Origin: an uncultured Lachnospiraceae bacterium
GTDB taxonomy: Bacteria; Bacillota_A; Clostridia; Lachnospirales; Lachnospiraceae
Length of the DNA stretch: 11,235 bases
Direction of reading: 5' to 3'
Assembly (NCBI GenBank): GCA_910587495.1
Contig: CAJUMT010000110.1
Coordinates: 1-11,235 of the forward strand
Of the stretch, positions 1 through 6,651 are shown one piece after another. A program made the translations under genes and the position numbers. The notes beneath the pieces are model-generated. The model did not search any database. It was not told the DNA's origin and saw only the letters and a program-made list of their open reading frames with translations. Position 1 is the stretch's first letter. Every line of letters begins with the position of its first letter.

Positions 1-2019
1 CGCCTGGTATTTTTGGTCATCAATTTTATTCGGAATTTTAAGGTCAACGGATACGATGAACGGAGTTTTTCAGAACTGGGAAGAAAGACTTCCAATGTCC
101 GGACGAAGCTTTTTCTTGATATCTGCCAGGGGTGTTATCTGGAATATAAAAAGTATCTGGTGGAGAACCATGCAGTGGATTTTGAGGACATGATCAACGA
201 ATCCGCCCGGGTTCTGAACGAAGTAAAAGAGATGAAGGAGAAGCTTAATTTCCGGTACTTGATCGTGGACGAGTATCAGGATATTTCCCGCCAGAGGTTT
301 GATTTGGTTCGGGCCTTTTCCGAGGTGACGGATGCGAAGATTGTGGCGGTAGGCGATGACTGGCAGTCCATCTATGCCTTCAGCGGTGCGGATATCACGC
401 TGTTTACCAAATTTGAAGAAAAGATGGGATACGCAAAGCTAATGAAGATCGTACGCACCTATCGAAATTCCCAGGAAGTGATCGACATCGCGGGCAGTTT
501 TATCCAGAAAAATATGTCGCAGATTCAGAAATCCTTGATCTCTCCAAAACATATCGAGGAGCCGGTCATCATCTATACCTATGACGGTGCGGCAAAGTAT
601 TCCAATAAGGACCGGCGCAGCGGCGCCAATTACGCCATGGCTCATGCGGTTTTGACGGCGCTGGAACAGATCATGGAATATGACCGGCTGGCAGGAAAAG
701 ATACCTCAAAATCGAAGGTTTTGCTGCTGGGAAGGTTCAATTTTGACGGAGACCGCCTGGCCAGAACCGGCATATTTGAATATGCGCGCCGGGGCGCCAG
801 GTTAAGATGTGTAAAGTATCCGAAGCTTGATATCACCTTTATGACCGCGCATGCGTCCAAGGGGCTGGGATACGACAATGTGATCGTCGTCAACGGTCGC
901 AATGAGACTTATGGTTTTCCGTCGAAGATCGAGGATGATCCGGTCCTGTCTTTAGTGGTTCGGGAGGATTCTTCCATACAGTACGCGGAGGAACGAAGGC
1001 TTTTTTATGTGGCCATGACGCGGACGAAAAACAGGGTGTATTTTATCGCGCCGGAAAAGAATCCGTCGGAATTTCTTCTGGAGATCAAGCGGGAATATAA
1101 AAATGTCTGCCTGCGGGGAAACTGGTCGGAGAAGGAGCCGGAGACTCTAGGGAAAAAGCGCTGCCCCGTCTGCGGATTTCCTATGCAGTTAAAATATAAG
1201 GCGGCCTACGGCCTTAGGCTGTATATCTGCACCAATGAGCCAGAGGTGTGCAGCTTTATGACCAACGATATTTCCGGCGGGAAACTGTCTATCATGAAAT
1301 GTACGGACTGCCAGGACGGCTACCTGATTGTGAAAACTTCCGGAAAGGGAAGTCACTTCCTGGGCTGCACAAATTATAAAAAGGACGGTACCGGCTGCCG
1401 TAAAACCATGTCCACGAGGGAGTATTATAAGAAAATGGGATATGACTGGACGGAGGATATGGATGTGAAAAATCCGGTTCCGACGCCGACGGAGCAAAAC
1501 GAGAAGGCCGCCGAAAAAAGAAAAGACGCCGGGCAGGAACAAAGACCCGCGGCCTCGGAACATACCATAAGAGAAGAAGACAGGAGGAAGAACTGGGAAC
1601 AGGAAATGCTGGATCAGTCAGGTCCCAATGCCTATTCTGAGGATCGTTTTTTGGAATACAGGGGTCACAGTGTATACCAGATTGCGGAGACGATCCTTCA
1701 GGCGCTGGTGCATATCAGCGACCGGCATTATTTTGGCGTATCGGTATTGGCAGGCGTACTCTGCGGATCCAGGGCAGAGCAGATCCGGAAACATCATCTG
1801 GATGCAGTTTCAGAATATAACGCTTTGAGTTTTTTAAGCAGAGAAGAAGTGACATCGGCCATCTGCTGGCTGATCGATAAAAAATATATCCTGCAGACGA
1901 AAGGAATGTATCCGGTTCTGCGTATCACGAATCTGGGGCTTACTTATCGGGAGCATCTGACGCCCCGGAATACGAAGAGCCTGGCAGAGCGGCTTAAGGA
2001 AGCAGGTATTGTAAAGTGA
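1..2019 (+). CDS. UvrD/Rep-family DNA helicase, 5'-truncated, with zinc ribbons and RQC domain
   Basis: This is the C-terminal part of a superfamily 1A DNA helicase; the reading frame is open to the window edge, so the N-terminal Walker A region lies outside. Residues are counted from the TTG at 13, which is probably internal. Visible motifs are DEYQD (86-90, motif II), VGDDWQSIYAFSGAD (113-127, motif III), RTYRNS (148-153, motif IV), MTAHASKGLGYDNV (277-290, motif V) and RRLFYVAMTRTKNR (328-341, motif VI). Two four-cysteine ribbons of topoisomerase type follow (C384/C387/C406/C413 and C430/C433/C451/C462). Then come a charged linker (about 485-545) and a winged-helix region (about 550-645) resembling the RQC domain of RecQ. 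The expected role is ATP-driven 3'-5' DNA unwinding in repair or recombination, in the cytoplasm. The extra domains suggest binding of branched or single-stranded DNA. The next gene starts 23 bases after the stop. Family membership is secure; the biological role is inferred. Confidence 0.93.
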   Translation, partial: RLVFLVINFIRNFKVNGYDERSFSELGRKTSNVRTKLFLDICQGCYLEYKKYLVENHAVDFEDMINESARVLNEVKEMKEKLNFRYLIVDEYQDISRQRFDLVRAFSEVTDAKIVAVGDDWQSIYAFSGADITLFTKFEEKMGYAKLMKIVRTYRNSQEVIDIAGSFIQKNMSQIQKSLISPKHIEEPVIIYTYDGAAKYSNKDRRSGANYAMAHAVLTALEQIMEYDRLAGKDTSKSKVLLLGRFNFDGDRLARTGIFEYARRGARLRCVKYPKLDITFMTAHASKGLGYDNVIVVNGRNETYGFPSKIEDDPVLSLVVREDSSIQYAEERRLFYVAMTRTKNRVYFIAPEKNPSEFLLEIKREYKNVCLRGNWSEKEPETLGKKRCPVCGFPMQLKYKAAYGLRLYICTNEPEVCSFMTNDISGGKLSIMKCTDCQDGYLIVKTSGKGSHFLGCTNYKKDGTGCRKTMSTREYYKKMGYDWTEDMDVKNPVPTPTEQNEKAAEKRKDAGQEQRPAASEHTIREEDRRKNWEQEMLDQSGPNAYSEDRFLEYRGHSVYQIAETILQALVHISDRHYFGVSVLAGVLCGSRAEQIRKHHLDAVSEYNALSFLSREEVTSAICWLIDKKYILQTKGMYPVLRITNLGLTYREHLTPRNTKSLAERLKEAGIVK

Positions 2020-2042
2020 AAAAGAAAGGCGTATAAGAACAT

Positions 2043-2621
2043 ATGATTCTTCAGGTATCTACATCTGTACGGGCGAGAATATTGTCCCTGTACCAGCAGG
2101 GCAAAGATATACAGACGATTGCGGAGGCGGTACAGGTATTGCCTGAGGCGGTGGAGACAGTCGTGAAGGCGGCAGCGGAAAAATCCAGGATCGTATATGT
2201 GTTTGCGGATCGGGAAGAACCGGCGACAGTGATCGACGTCTGCAATTTTACCCGCAAGATAAAGATCACAAATCTGACAGATGATATGATAAGCCGGGCG
2301 TTTGGAGTAAAAGAAAACCCGGACTGGGAAGATTACGAAGCGTTTCTGGAAAGCCGGTGTATGCCCAGAACCCGTTATGGTATACGGGAAGAACTAAGGG
2401 CGATAGACATTGATTTTTATGATCCTTTCCTGATCGTACAGAAAACCCGTGGGAGAGTATATGAAGATCACCAGTACTTAAGCCTTATGGGAAAAGAATG
2501 GATCAGGAAATATGACCTGGTCACAGAAAATGCCAAAGATGATGTGCAAAGAGTAGAGAAGCTGCGAAAATATCTTCGGGAAAGCGAAGGAGAGTGGAAG
2601 CTGGATGAAGATTGCTACTAA
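2043..2621 (+). CDS. HTH protein with HipA N-domain-like region (candidate regulator/antitoxin)
   Basis: A 192-residue protein. Residues 9-43 look like a helix-turn-helix (pattern LYQQGKDIQTIAEAV followed by a second helix). Residues 75-147 hold a conserved-looking block with PRTRYGIREEL (108-118), YDP (126-128), KTRGR (134-138) and EDHQYL (141-146). From memory, this resembles the region just upstream of the kinase fold in HipA-like proteins of Firmicutes, where a PASR-G-RE-L stretch and a K-x-x-G-x-x-x-x-D stretch occur. No alignment was run. The following gene overlaps it by 17 bases and encodes a HipA-like kinase fold, so the pair probably forms a complex. The likely roles are DNA binding, autoregulation and control of the kinase, comparable to HipB plus HipS of the HipBST system. 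That role is inference; the protein could also be a non-toxic signalling partner. The ribosome binding site is weak (AAAGG at 2025-2029), which fits read-through from the helicase gene. Confidence 0.72.
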   Translation: MILQVSTSVRARILSLYQQGKDIQTIAEAVQVLPEAVETVVKAAAEKSRIVYVFADREEPATVIDVCNFTRKIKITNLTDDMISRAFGVKENPDWEDYEAFLESRCMPRTRYGIREELRAIDIDFYDPFLIVQKTRGRVYEDHQYLSLMGKEWIRKYDLVTENAKDDVQRVEKLRKYLRESEGEWKLDEDCY

Positions 2622-3426
2622 ATGGGTGCATCAGACAGAAAAGAGAGAAGGACTGGCTTCTTCAAAAGAAAATCAAAATAAATGGCGTGTGGACGGCGTC
2701 TGGTATAAAGCGGACGGCCTGGGATACGAAGCGCTGGCGGAGGTTCTGGTATCCCGCCTTTTGGAAAAATCAAGTATAAACGATTTTGTACAATATGAAT
2801 ATGAGCCATTAGAATGGAAGGAAACGACTTTCCACGGATGCCGCTCCCGGGACTTTATGACAGAAGAAGACGATAAAATAGTGTCAGTGGAACGTCTGTT
2901 TCAGACTTTTGAAGGAGAAAGCGCGGCGAAAGCAGTATTGAAATACTGTGAAACGGCGGACAGGATTAAGTATGTGGCAGAGCATGTGGAACAGTTTACA
3001 GGCATTTGTCATTTTGGGGAATATCTGCGGAAGCTATTGACGGTAGATGCGTTGTTTCTCAACGAAGACCGTCATTTTCATAATATCGCTGTAATACGGA
3101 AGAAAGATGGAAGTTATCGGGAATGTCCGCTTTTTAACCAGGGGGCGTCTCTTTTTTCGGATTTAAAAGGAGATTATCCACTGCAGCTGGATTTGCAAAA
3201 GTGTTGCGAAAAGATACAGGCAAAACCTTTTTCTACAGATTTTGACAGGCAGCTGGATGCCTGTGAGACATTGTATGGAGGTTTCCGTTTCCGAGCGTGG
3301 TTTACGATGAAAGATGTGGAGTCAGTGCTTATGGAATTTAAGGGAATTTATGAAGAAGCAGAACTGAAAAGGGTACAGGAAGTTATGCGGATGCAGATCA
3401 GGAAATATGCGTATCTGTTTTCATAG
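2605..3426 (+). CDS. HipA/CtkA-like protein kinase-fold protein
   Basis: A 273-residue protein with the core signature of HipA/CtkA-type Ser/Thr kinases. WYKADGLGYEALAEVLVSRLL (residues 33-53) matches the segment carrying the nucleotide-contacting lysine (K35 is the candidate) and the following helix. LNEDRHFHNIAV (152-163) gives the catalytic Asp and metal-binding Asn in D-x4-N spacing (D155, N160). The third catalytic element, usually an Asp before Asn-Gly in related proteins, reads FNQG here (N178, codon AAC at 3136-3138), so activity may be reduced or lost. KPFSTDFDRQLDACETLYG (207-225) is also characteristic of the Clostridial homologues I remember. No membrane segment or signal peptide is seen. 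It overlaps the preceding gene by 17 bases, with AGGAG at 2588-2592, pointing to translational coupling and joint function. HipA kinases phosphorylate aminoacyl-tRNA synthetases in known cases; the substrate here is unknown. Confidence 0.78.
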   Translation: MKIATKWVHQTEKREGLASSKENQNKWRVDGVWYKADGLGYEALAEVLVSRLLEKSSINDFVQYEYEPLEWKETTFHGCRSRDFMTEEDDKIVSVERLFQTFEGESAAKAVLKYCETADRIKYVAEHVEQFTGICHFGEYLRKLLTVDALFLNEDRHFHNIAVIRKKDGSYRECPLFNQGASLFSDLKGDYPLQLDLQKCCEKIQAKPFSTDFDRQLDACETLYGGFRFRAWFTMKDVESVLMEFKGIYEEAELKRVQEVMRMQIRKYAYLFS

Positions 3427-3466
3427 ATGCTGCGCAGCCAGGCTGGCGGAAGGTCTAAGCTGCGGG

Positions 3467-3472
3467 AGGAGG
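3467..3472 (+). promoter_or_regulatory. Ribosome binding site fixing the ATG at 3482
   Basis: AGGAGG within a longer GGGAGGAGG run lies nine bases before the ATG at 3482. The frame is open 25 codons further upstream to an ATG at 3407. That earlier start would lie inside the kinase gene, has no such site, and would add a Cys/Arg-rich stretch unlike the family's usual N-terminus. The start at 3482 is therefore preferred. Confidence 0.85.
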
Positions 3473-3481
3473 ATAAGGTTT

Positions 3482-5164
3482 ATGTCCAGGAATGTGGGGA
3501 TTGGTTACCAGAGCTTTGAGCGGATCATTACAGAAGACATTTTTTATGTAGATAAAACGATGTTTATCAAAGAATGGTGGGAAAATAAGGATATCGTTAC
3601 GCTGATTACCCGCCCCAGACGCTTTGGAAAGACATTGAATTTAAGTATGCTGGAAAGCTTTTTTTCAGTCAAGTATGCGGACAGAGGAGCATTATTTCAG
3701 AATCTGTCCATATGGAATGATGAAAAATATCAGAAACTGCAAGGAACGTATCCGGTGATTTTTTTAAGTTTTGCAGAAGTGAAAGAAACTTCTTTTTTGA
3801 ATACAAGAGAAAAGATTTGCCAGTTAATAAAAAATCTTTACAACACTTTTGACTTTTTATTGGACACAGAGTTTTTAAACGCAGATGAGAAAGAAACATA
3901 TCGGAAGATTTCTGTCGATATGAAAGATTATCTGGCATCCGGCTCTTTGAAAGCTTTGTCTGACTATCTGGCGCGTTATTACGGAAAAAAAGTAATTATT
4001 CTGCTTGACGAATATGATACTCCCATGCAGGAAGCTTATGTGGGAGGGTATTGGGACGAGCTGGTTTCCTTTTTGAGAAACTTGTTTAATTCTACTTTCA
4101 AGACCAATCCATTTCTGGAAAAGGCATTGATGACCGGAATTACGAGAGTCAGTAAAGAATCGATCTTTTCGGATCTGAACAATATAGAAGTGGTGACTAC
4201 AACTTCAGAAAAATACGAGGATTCTTTTGGCTTTACACAGGAAGAAGTATGGGACGCTTTGAAAGAATACGGATTGTATGAGAGCCAGGAACAGGTAAAA
4301 GACTGGTATGACGGCTTTACATTCGGCAGGAAGAGCGGCGTCTATAATCCGTGGTCAATCATTCATTATTTAGATAAACGAAAATTTGACACATACTGGG
4401 CGAATACCAGCAGTAATTATCTGGCAGGAAAGCTGATTCGCGAAGGGAGCGCGGATATGAAAGTTATTATGGAGGATCTTTTGTCGGGAAAGACGCTCCA
4501 TGTACAGCTGGATGAGCAGATCGTATTCAGCCAGCTGGACAGCAGTGAGGACGCGGTCTGGAGTCTTTTGCTGGCAGGAGGATATCTGCGCCTGGAGCGT
4601 TATGGAATAAATAAAAGAGGATATCCTGAATATGAACTGAAACTTACAAACAGGGAAGTTTCCATTATGTTTGAAAAAATGATAGACGGTTGGTTTAAAC
4701 AGTCGGCGTCGTCTTATAATGCGTTTATAAAAGCGTTGCTTTTAGGGGATACGGATGCCATGAACATCTATATAAACCGGGTTGCTTCTACCATATTTAG
4801 TTACTTTGATACCGGAAAAAGTCCGTCAAAGGAAACAGAACCCAAGCGCTTTTATCATGGGTTTGTACTAGGACTGATGGTAGATCTGCAGGGCAGATAT
4901 AAGATCACATCCAACCGGGAGAGCGGCTTTGGAAGATATGATGTGGTGCTGGAACCGCAAAAAGATCAGGATGATGCAGTCATTATAGAATTTAAAGTCT
5001 GTAACGCAGGCAAAAAGCAGACCCTTAAAGACGCTGTGTCAGAAGCGCTCCGGCAGATTGACAGCATGGACTATGCGTCAGATCTGAAAGCAGCCGGAAT
5101 CACACCAGAGCGAATACGCAGATACGGGTTTGCATTTGAAGGAAAGAAAGTTTTGATCGGATAG
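3482..5164 (+). CDS. AAA-ATPase-like protein with C-terminal PD-(D/E)XK nuclease-type domain (DUF1703)
   Basis: A 560-residue protein of the family annotated as AAA-ATPase_like plus DUF1703. The N-terminus has the typical IGYQSFERI and FYVDKT stretches (7-25). A non-canonical Walker A, RPRRFGKT, lies at 44-51, Walker B VIILLDEYD at 171-179, and a TGITRVSKES sensor-like segment at 218-227. The C-terminal domain (about 455-555) contains FYHGFVLGL, then GRYDVVL and AVIIEFKV. D487, E503 and K505 form the D-(E)xK triad of PD-(D/E)XK nucleases, and ALRQID (522-527) follows. All expected residues are present, so it looks intact. Members are abundant in gut Bacteroidetes and Clostridia, often in many copies. 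Their function is not established; nucleic-acid cleavage or a defence-like role is suspected from the fold. It lies 55 bases after the kinase-like gene, and the next gene starts 27 bases after its stop. Confidence 0.92.
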   Translation: MSRNVGIGYQSFERIITEDIFYVDKTMFIKEWWENKDIVTLITRPRRFGKTLNLSMLESFFSVKYADRGALFQNLSIWNDEKYQKLQGTYPVIFLSFAEVKETSFLNTREKICQLIKNLYNTFDFLLDTEFLNADEKETYRKISVDMKDYLASGSLKALSDYLARYYGKKVIILLDEYDTPMQEAYVGGYWDELVSFLRNLFNSTFKTNPFLEKALMTGITRVSKESIFSDLNNIEVVTTTSEKYEDSFGFTQEEVWDALKEYGLYESQEQVKDWYDGFTFGRKSGVYNPWSIIHYLDKRKFDTYWANTSSNYLAGKLIREGSADMKVIMEDLLSGKTLHVQLDEQIVFSQLDSSEDAVWSLLLAGGYLRLERYGINKRGYPEYELKLTNREVSIMFEKMIDGWFKQSASSYNAFIKALLLGDTDAMNIYINRVASTIFSYFDTGKSPSKETEPKRFYHGFVLGLMVDLQGRYKITSNRESGFGRYDVVLEPQKDQDDAVIIEFKVCNAGKKQTLKDAVSEALRQIDSMDYASDLKAAGITPERIRRYGFAFEGKKVLIG

Positions 5165-5191
5165 TGTAAAAAGAGGCGGTGAGGTGTAAAA

Positions 5192-5500
5192 ATGCAAAAA
5201 GTCCTGGATGATGTTTTGATCTATGAAATATTGTCAGTGGTAGAGGAAATTCCGGTGGGAAAAGTTGCGTCTTATGGGCAGATCGCAAAATTGATAGGCA
5301 GAGATAAGAATGCGAGGCTGGTGGGAAAGGTGTTGAGTTTGGCTGAATACTATGGGGAATATCCGTGTCATCGTGTCGTCAACCATGCGGGACGTCTGGC
5401 GCCGCATTTTAGAGATCAGCACCGCCTTTTGGCCGAAGAAGGCGTTCGGTTTAAAGAGAATGGGTGTGTCAATATGAGGTTGTTCCAATGGGATTTATAA
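5192..5500 (+). CDS. MGMT-family (Atl1/Ogt-like) DNA alkylation-damage protein, short form
   Basis: A 102-residue protein equal to the C-terminal DNA-binding domain of O6-alkylguanine-DNA alkyltransferases, without the N-terminal domain. GKVASYGQIAKLIG (23-36) holds the recognition-helix Tyr (Y28). ARLVGKVLS (41-49) holds the conserved Arg finger (R42). PCHRVV (58-63) holds the acceptor cysteine C59. Alkyltransferase-like (ATL) proteins usually carry Trp in that place and only flag lesions for excision repair; here the Cys is kept, so alkyl transfer remains possible. The helix-turn-helix probably inserts into the minor groove and flips the damaged base. The ribosome binding site is GAGG at 5181-5184, seven bases before the ATG. 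It stands 27 bases after the AAA gene and 23 before the deacylase gene. The family assignment is firm; catalytic competence is not known for such short forms. Confidence 0.93.
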   Translation: MQKVLDDVLIYEILSVVEEIPVGKVASYGQIAKLIGRDKNARLVGKVLSLAEYYGEYPCHRVVNHAGRLAPHFRDQHRLLAEEGVRFKENGCVNMRLFQWDL

Positions 5501-5523
5501 AATTATGAACAGGAGTACATAGT

Positions 5524-6012
5524 ATGAATAAGCAGGAAATTTATGAGTATTTAAAAGAAAAGAACATCTGGCATGAAATCACAGAACATAAAGCGGTGTA
5601 TAATATGGAAGAACTTTCGGAGATTCCGCTTCCTTACCCGGAGGCCGACGCCAAAAATCTGTTTGTGCGGGATGATAAAAAACGGAATTATTATCTTATT
5701 ACTGTAAAAGGCGATAAGCGGGTTGACCTGAACGAATTTAGACTGAAATATCAGACAAGGCGTCTAAGTTTTGCTTCCGAAAATGACCTTATGGCGGTTA
5801 TGGGGCTGATTCCTGGGGCAGTGACGCCGTTGGGGCTGTTAAATGACGAGGAACGTAAAGTATCGTTTTTTATTGACAAAGATTTTATGGACCATCCGGG
5901 GCTGGTCGGCGTACATCCCAACGAGAATACTGCGACCGTGTGGCTGAAAACGGAAGACCTGCTGGAAATAATCCGGCAGCATGGGAATACAGTGCAGCTT
6001 GTAGAAGTGTAG
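5524..6012 (+). CDS. Prolyl-tRNA editing deacylase, ProX/YbaK family
   Basis: A 162-residue protein of the YbaK/ProX (prolyl-tRNA synthetase-associated domain) family. It hydrolyses mischarged aminoacyl-tRNA, classically Ala-tRNA(Pro), in trans to the synthetase in the cytoplasm. Diagnostic stretches are ADAKNLFVRDDKKRNYYLIT (41-60), with the catalytic-site Lys K44, then GLIPGAVTPLGLLND (94-108) and VGVHPNENTATVWL (128-141). The HPN-NTAT stretch is typical of ProX rather than of YbaK proper, which deacylates Cys-tRNA(Pro). The length matches the family. AGGAG at 5511-5515 lies eight bases before the ATG. Its neighbours do not suggest a special pathway. PrdX of proline-reductase clusters belongs to the same family, but no proline reductase genes are visible here. 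Confidence 0.93.
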   Translation: MNKQEIYEYLKEKNIWHEITEHKAVYNMEELSEIPLPYPEADAKNLFVRDDKKRNYYLITVKGDKRVDLNEFRLKYQTRRLSFASENDLMAVMGLIPGAVTPLGLLNDEERKVSFFIDKDFMDHPGLVGVHPNENTATVWLKTEDLLEIIRQHGNTVQLVEV

Positions 6013-6046
6013 CTGCGCGCCGATATCTGTGTAATAGACTGATTAT

Positions 6047-6051
6047 AGGAG
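6047..6051 (+). promoter_or_regulatory. Ribosome binding site fixing the ATG at 6057
   Basis: AGGAG lies five bases before the ATG at 6057. The frame is open upstream to 5940, inside the deacylase gene, but that stretch (residues beginning MAENGRPAGN) is unlike the family. The residues from 6057 onward begin directly with the family's usual N-terminus. Confidence 0.8.
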
Positions 6052-6056
6052 AAAAT

Positions 6057-6395
6057 ATGATTTTATACAGACCTGTTGGTACAAAAGAATTAGAACTGAT
6101 AAAGCAGAGCAATTATGGTGAATTTCCGCCAAGACTGCCGGAGCAGCCCATCTTTTATCCTGTTTTAAATGAGCGGTACGCGACGGAGATTGCATCAGGC
6201 TGGAACGTAAAATATAACGACGACCACAGAGGGTATGTAACGAGATTTGAGGTTGACGACAAATATTGCAGGCAGTTTGAGGTTCACCAGGTAGGGGATG
6301 AGTATCATAAAGAATTATGGGTTCCTGCAGAGCAACTAAAAGAATTTAACGCGCATATTCTTGGAGAAATACATGTGGTCAGTGAGTTTTCGTAA
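6057..6395 (+). CDS. Small protein of the family named 'ADP-ribosylation/crystallin J1'
   Basis: A 112-residue cytoplasmic protein without signal peptide or membrane segment. It begins ILYRPVGTKELELI and continues with FPPRLPEQPIFYPVLN (23-38), GYVTRFEVDD (58-67), the FEVHQVG stretch and ELWVPAEQL (85-93). I recognise this pattern from short conserved bacterial proteins deposited under the name 'ADP-ribosylation/crystallin J1'. The name is historical. The protein is far shorter than an ADP-ribosylglycohydrolase and I see no conserved Asp cluster of that enzyme, so enzymatic function should not be assumed. It follows the deacylase gene by 44 bases and could be read from the same transcript. 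A 49-codon open frame follows 52 bases later. Confidence 0.85.
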   Translation: MILYRPVGTKELELIKQSNYGEFPPRLPEQPIFYPVLNERYATEIASGWNVKYNDDHRGYVTRFEVDDKYCRQFEVHQVGDEYHKELWVPAEQLKEFNAHILGEIHVVSEFS

Positions 6396-6447
6396 AAAGA
6401 TATTGAAGGTGTTAACGAAAATACAGAAGAAAAAGGTTTAAAGCAAC

Positions 6448-6597
6448 ATGGCAGGATTAGGAACAATTTATTTTAAAAGCGATGGCGGTTATAGGAGCTA
6501 TACAGGACGGAATCAGCGGCAGCCACGACACTTGTATACAAACGCGAAAAGGGATTTTGTAAAAAAATATACTTGCATTGCGAAAGAACAGTTATAA
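6448..6597 (+). CDS. Possible 49-residue protein, function unknown
   Basis: An ATG-initiated frame of 49 codons. An in-frame stop lies directly upstream at 6439-6441, so the start is fixed. A weak purine-rich site (GAAAAAGG, 6430-6437) lies ten bases before the ATG. The product begins MAGLGTIYFKSDGGYRSYTG and is basic in its second half, with no membrane segment or Cys pair. I do not recognise a family. It ends one base before the hairpin at 6598, the position expected of the last gene of an operon, and it fills an otherwise unexplained gap. It could equally be chance or the remnant of a longer gene. Confidence 0.4.
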   Translation: MAGLGTIYFKSDGGYRSYTGRNQRQPRHLYTNAKRDFVKKYTCIAKEQL

Positions 6598-6638
6598 AAA
6601 ACAGAGAGCAAAACATGAGTGTTTATGCCCTCTGTTTT
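6598..6638. terminator. Bidirectional rho-independent terminator
   Basis: AAAACAGAG (6598-6606) pairs with CTCTGTTTT (6630-6638). After one mismatch (6607/6629), GCA (6608-6610) pairs with TGC (6626-6628). After a bulged A at 6625, AAAC (6611-6614) pairs with GTTT (6621-6624). On the minus strand the hairpin runs into an uninterrupted T stretch (complement of 6596-6601), 14 bases after the surface-protein stop. On the plus strand it ends in TTTTCATTT. It therefore probably stops transcription from both convergent units. Confidence 0.88.
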
Positions 6639-6651
6639 CATTTGTAATGTA

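Larger units (their letters stand above)
6396..6651. other. Intergenic region between convergent genes
   Basis: About 256 bases separate the last well-supported plus-strand gene from the minus-strand surface-protein gene. It holds a possible 49-codon plus-strand gene (6448-6597) and a strong hairpin (6598-6638). No convincing promoter with paired -35/-10 elements was seen on either strand, and no repeat or tRNA-like structure. Confidence 0.7.

Noticed and set aside
13..15. TTG at 13 as the start of the helicase gene
   Set aside because: The frame is open to the window edge and the protein would lack motif I; the gene clearly begins upstream of the window.
1189..1563. Minus-strand open frame over the zinc ribbons of the helicase
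   Set aside because: Shadow of a gene with clear motifs; no ribosome site or family resemblance.
3407..3481. 25-residue N-terminal extension of the AAA-like protein
   Set aside because: The extension overlaps the kinase gene, lacks a ribosome site and is unlike the family; the strong AGGAGG before 3482 marks the start.
5192..5500. Truncated pseudogene of a full-length Ogt
   Set aside because: Proteins of about 100 residues with just this domain are a normal family, and the gene has its own ribosome site and intact motifs.
5940..6056. N-terminal extension of the 112-residue protein into the deacylase gene
   Set aside because: It would overlap the deacylase gene by over 70 bases and is unlike the family; AGGAG sits before the ATG at 6057.
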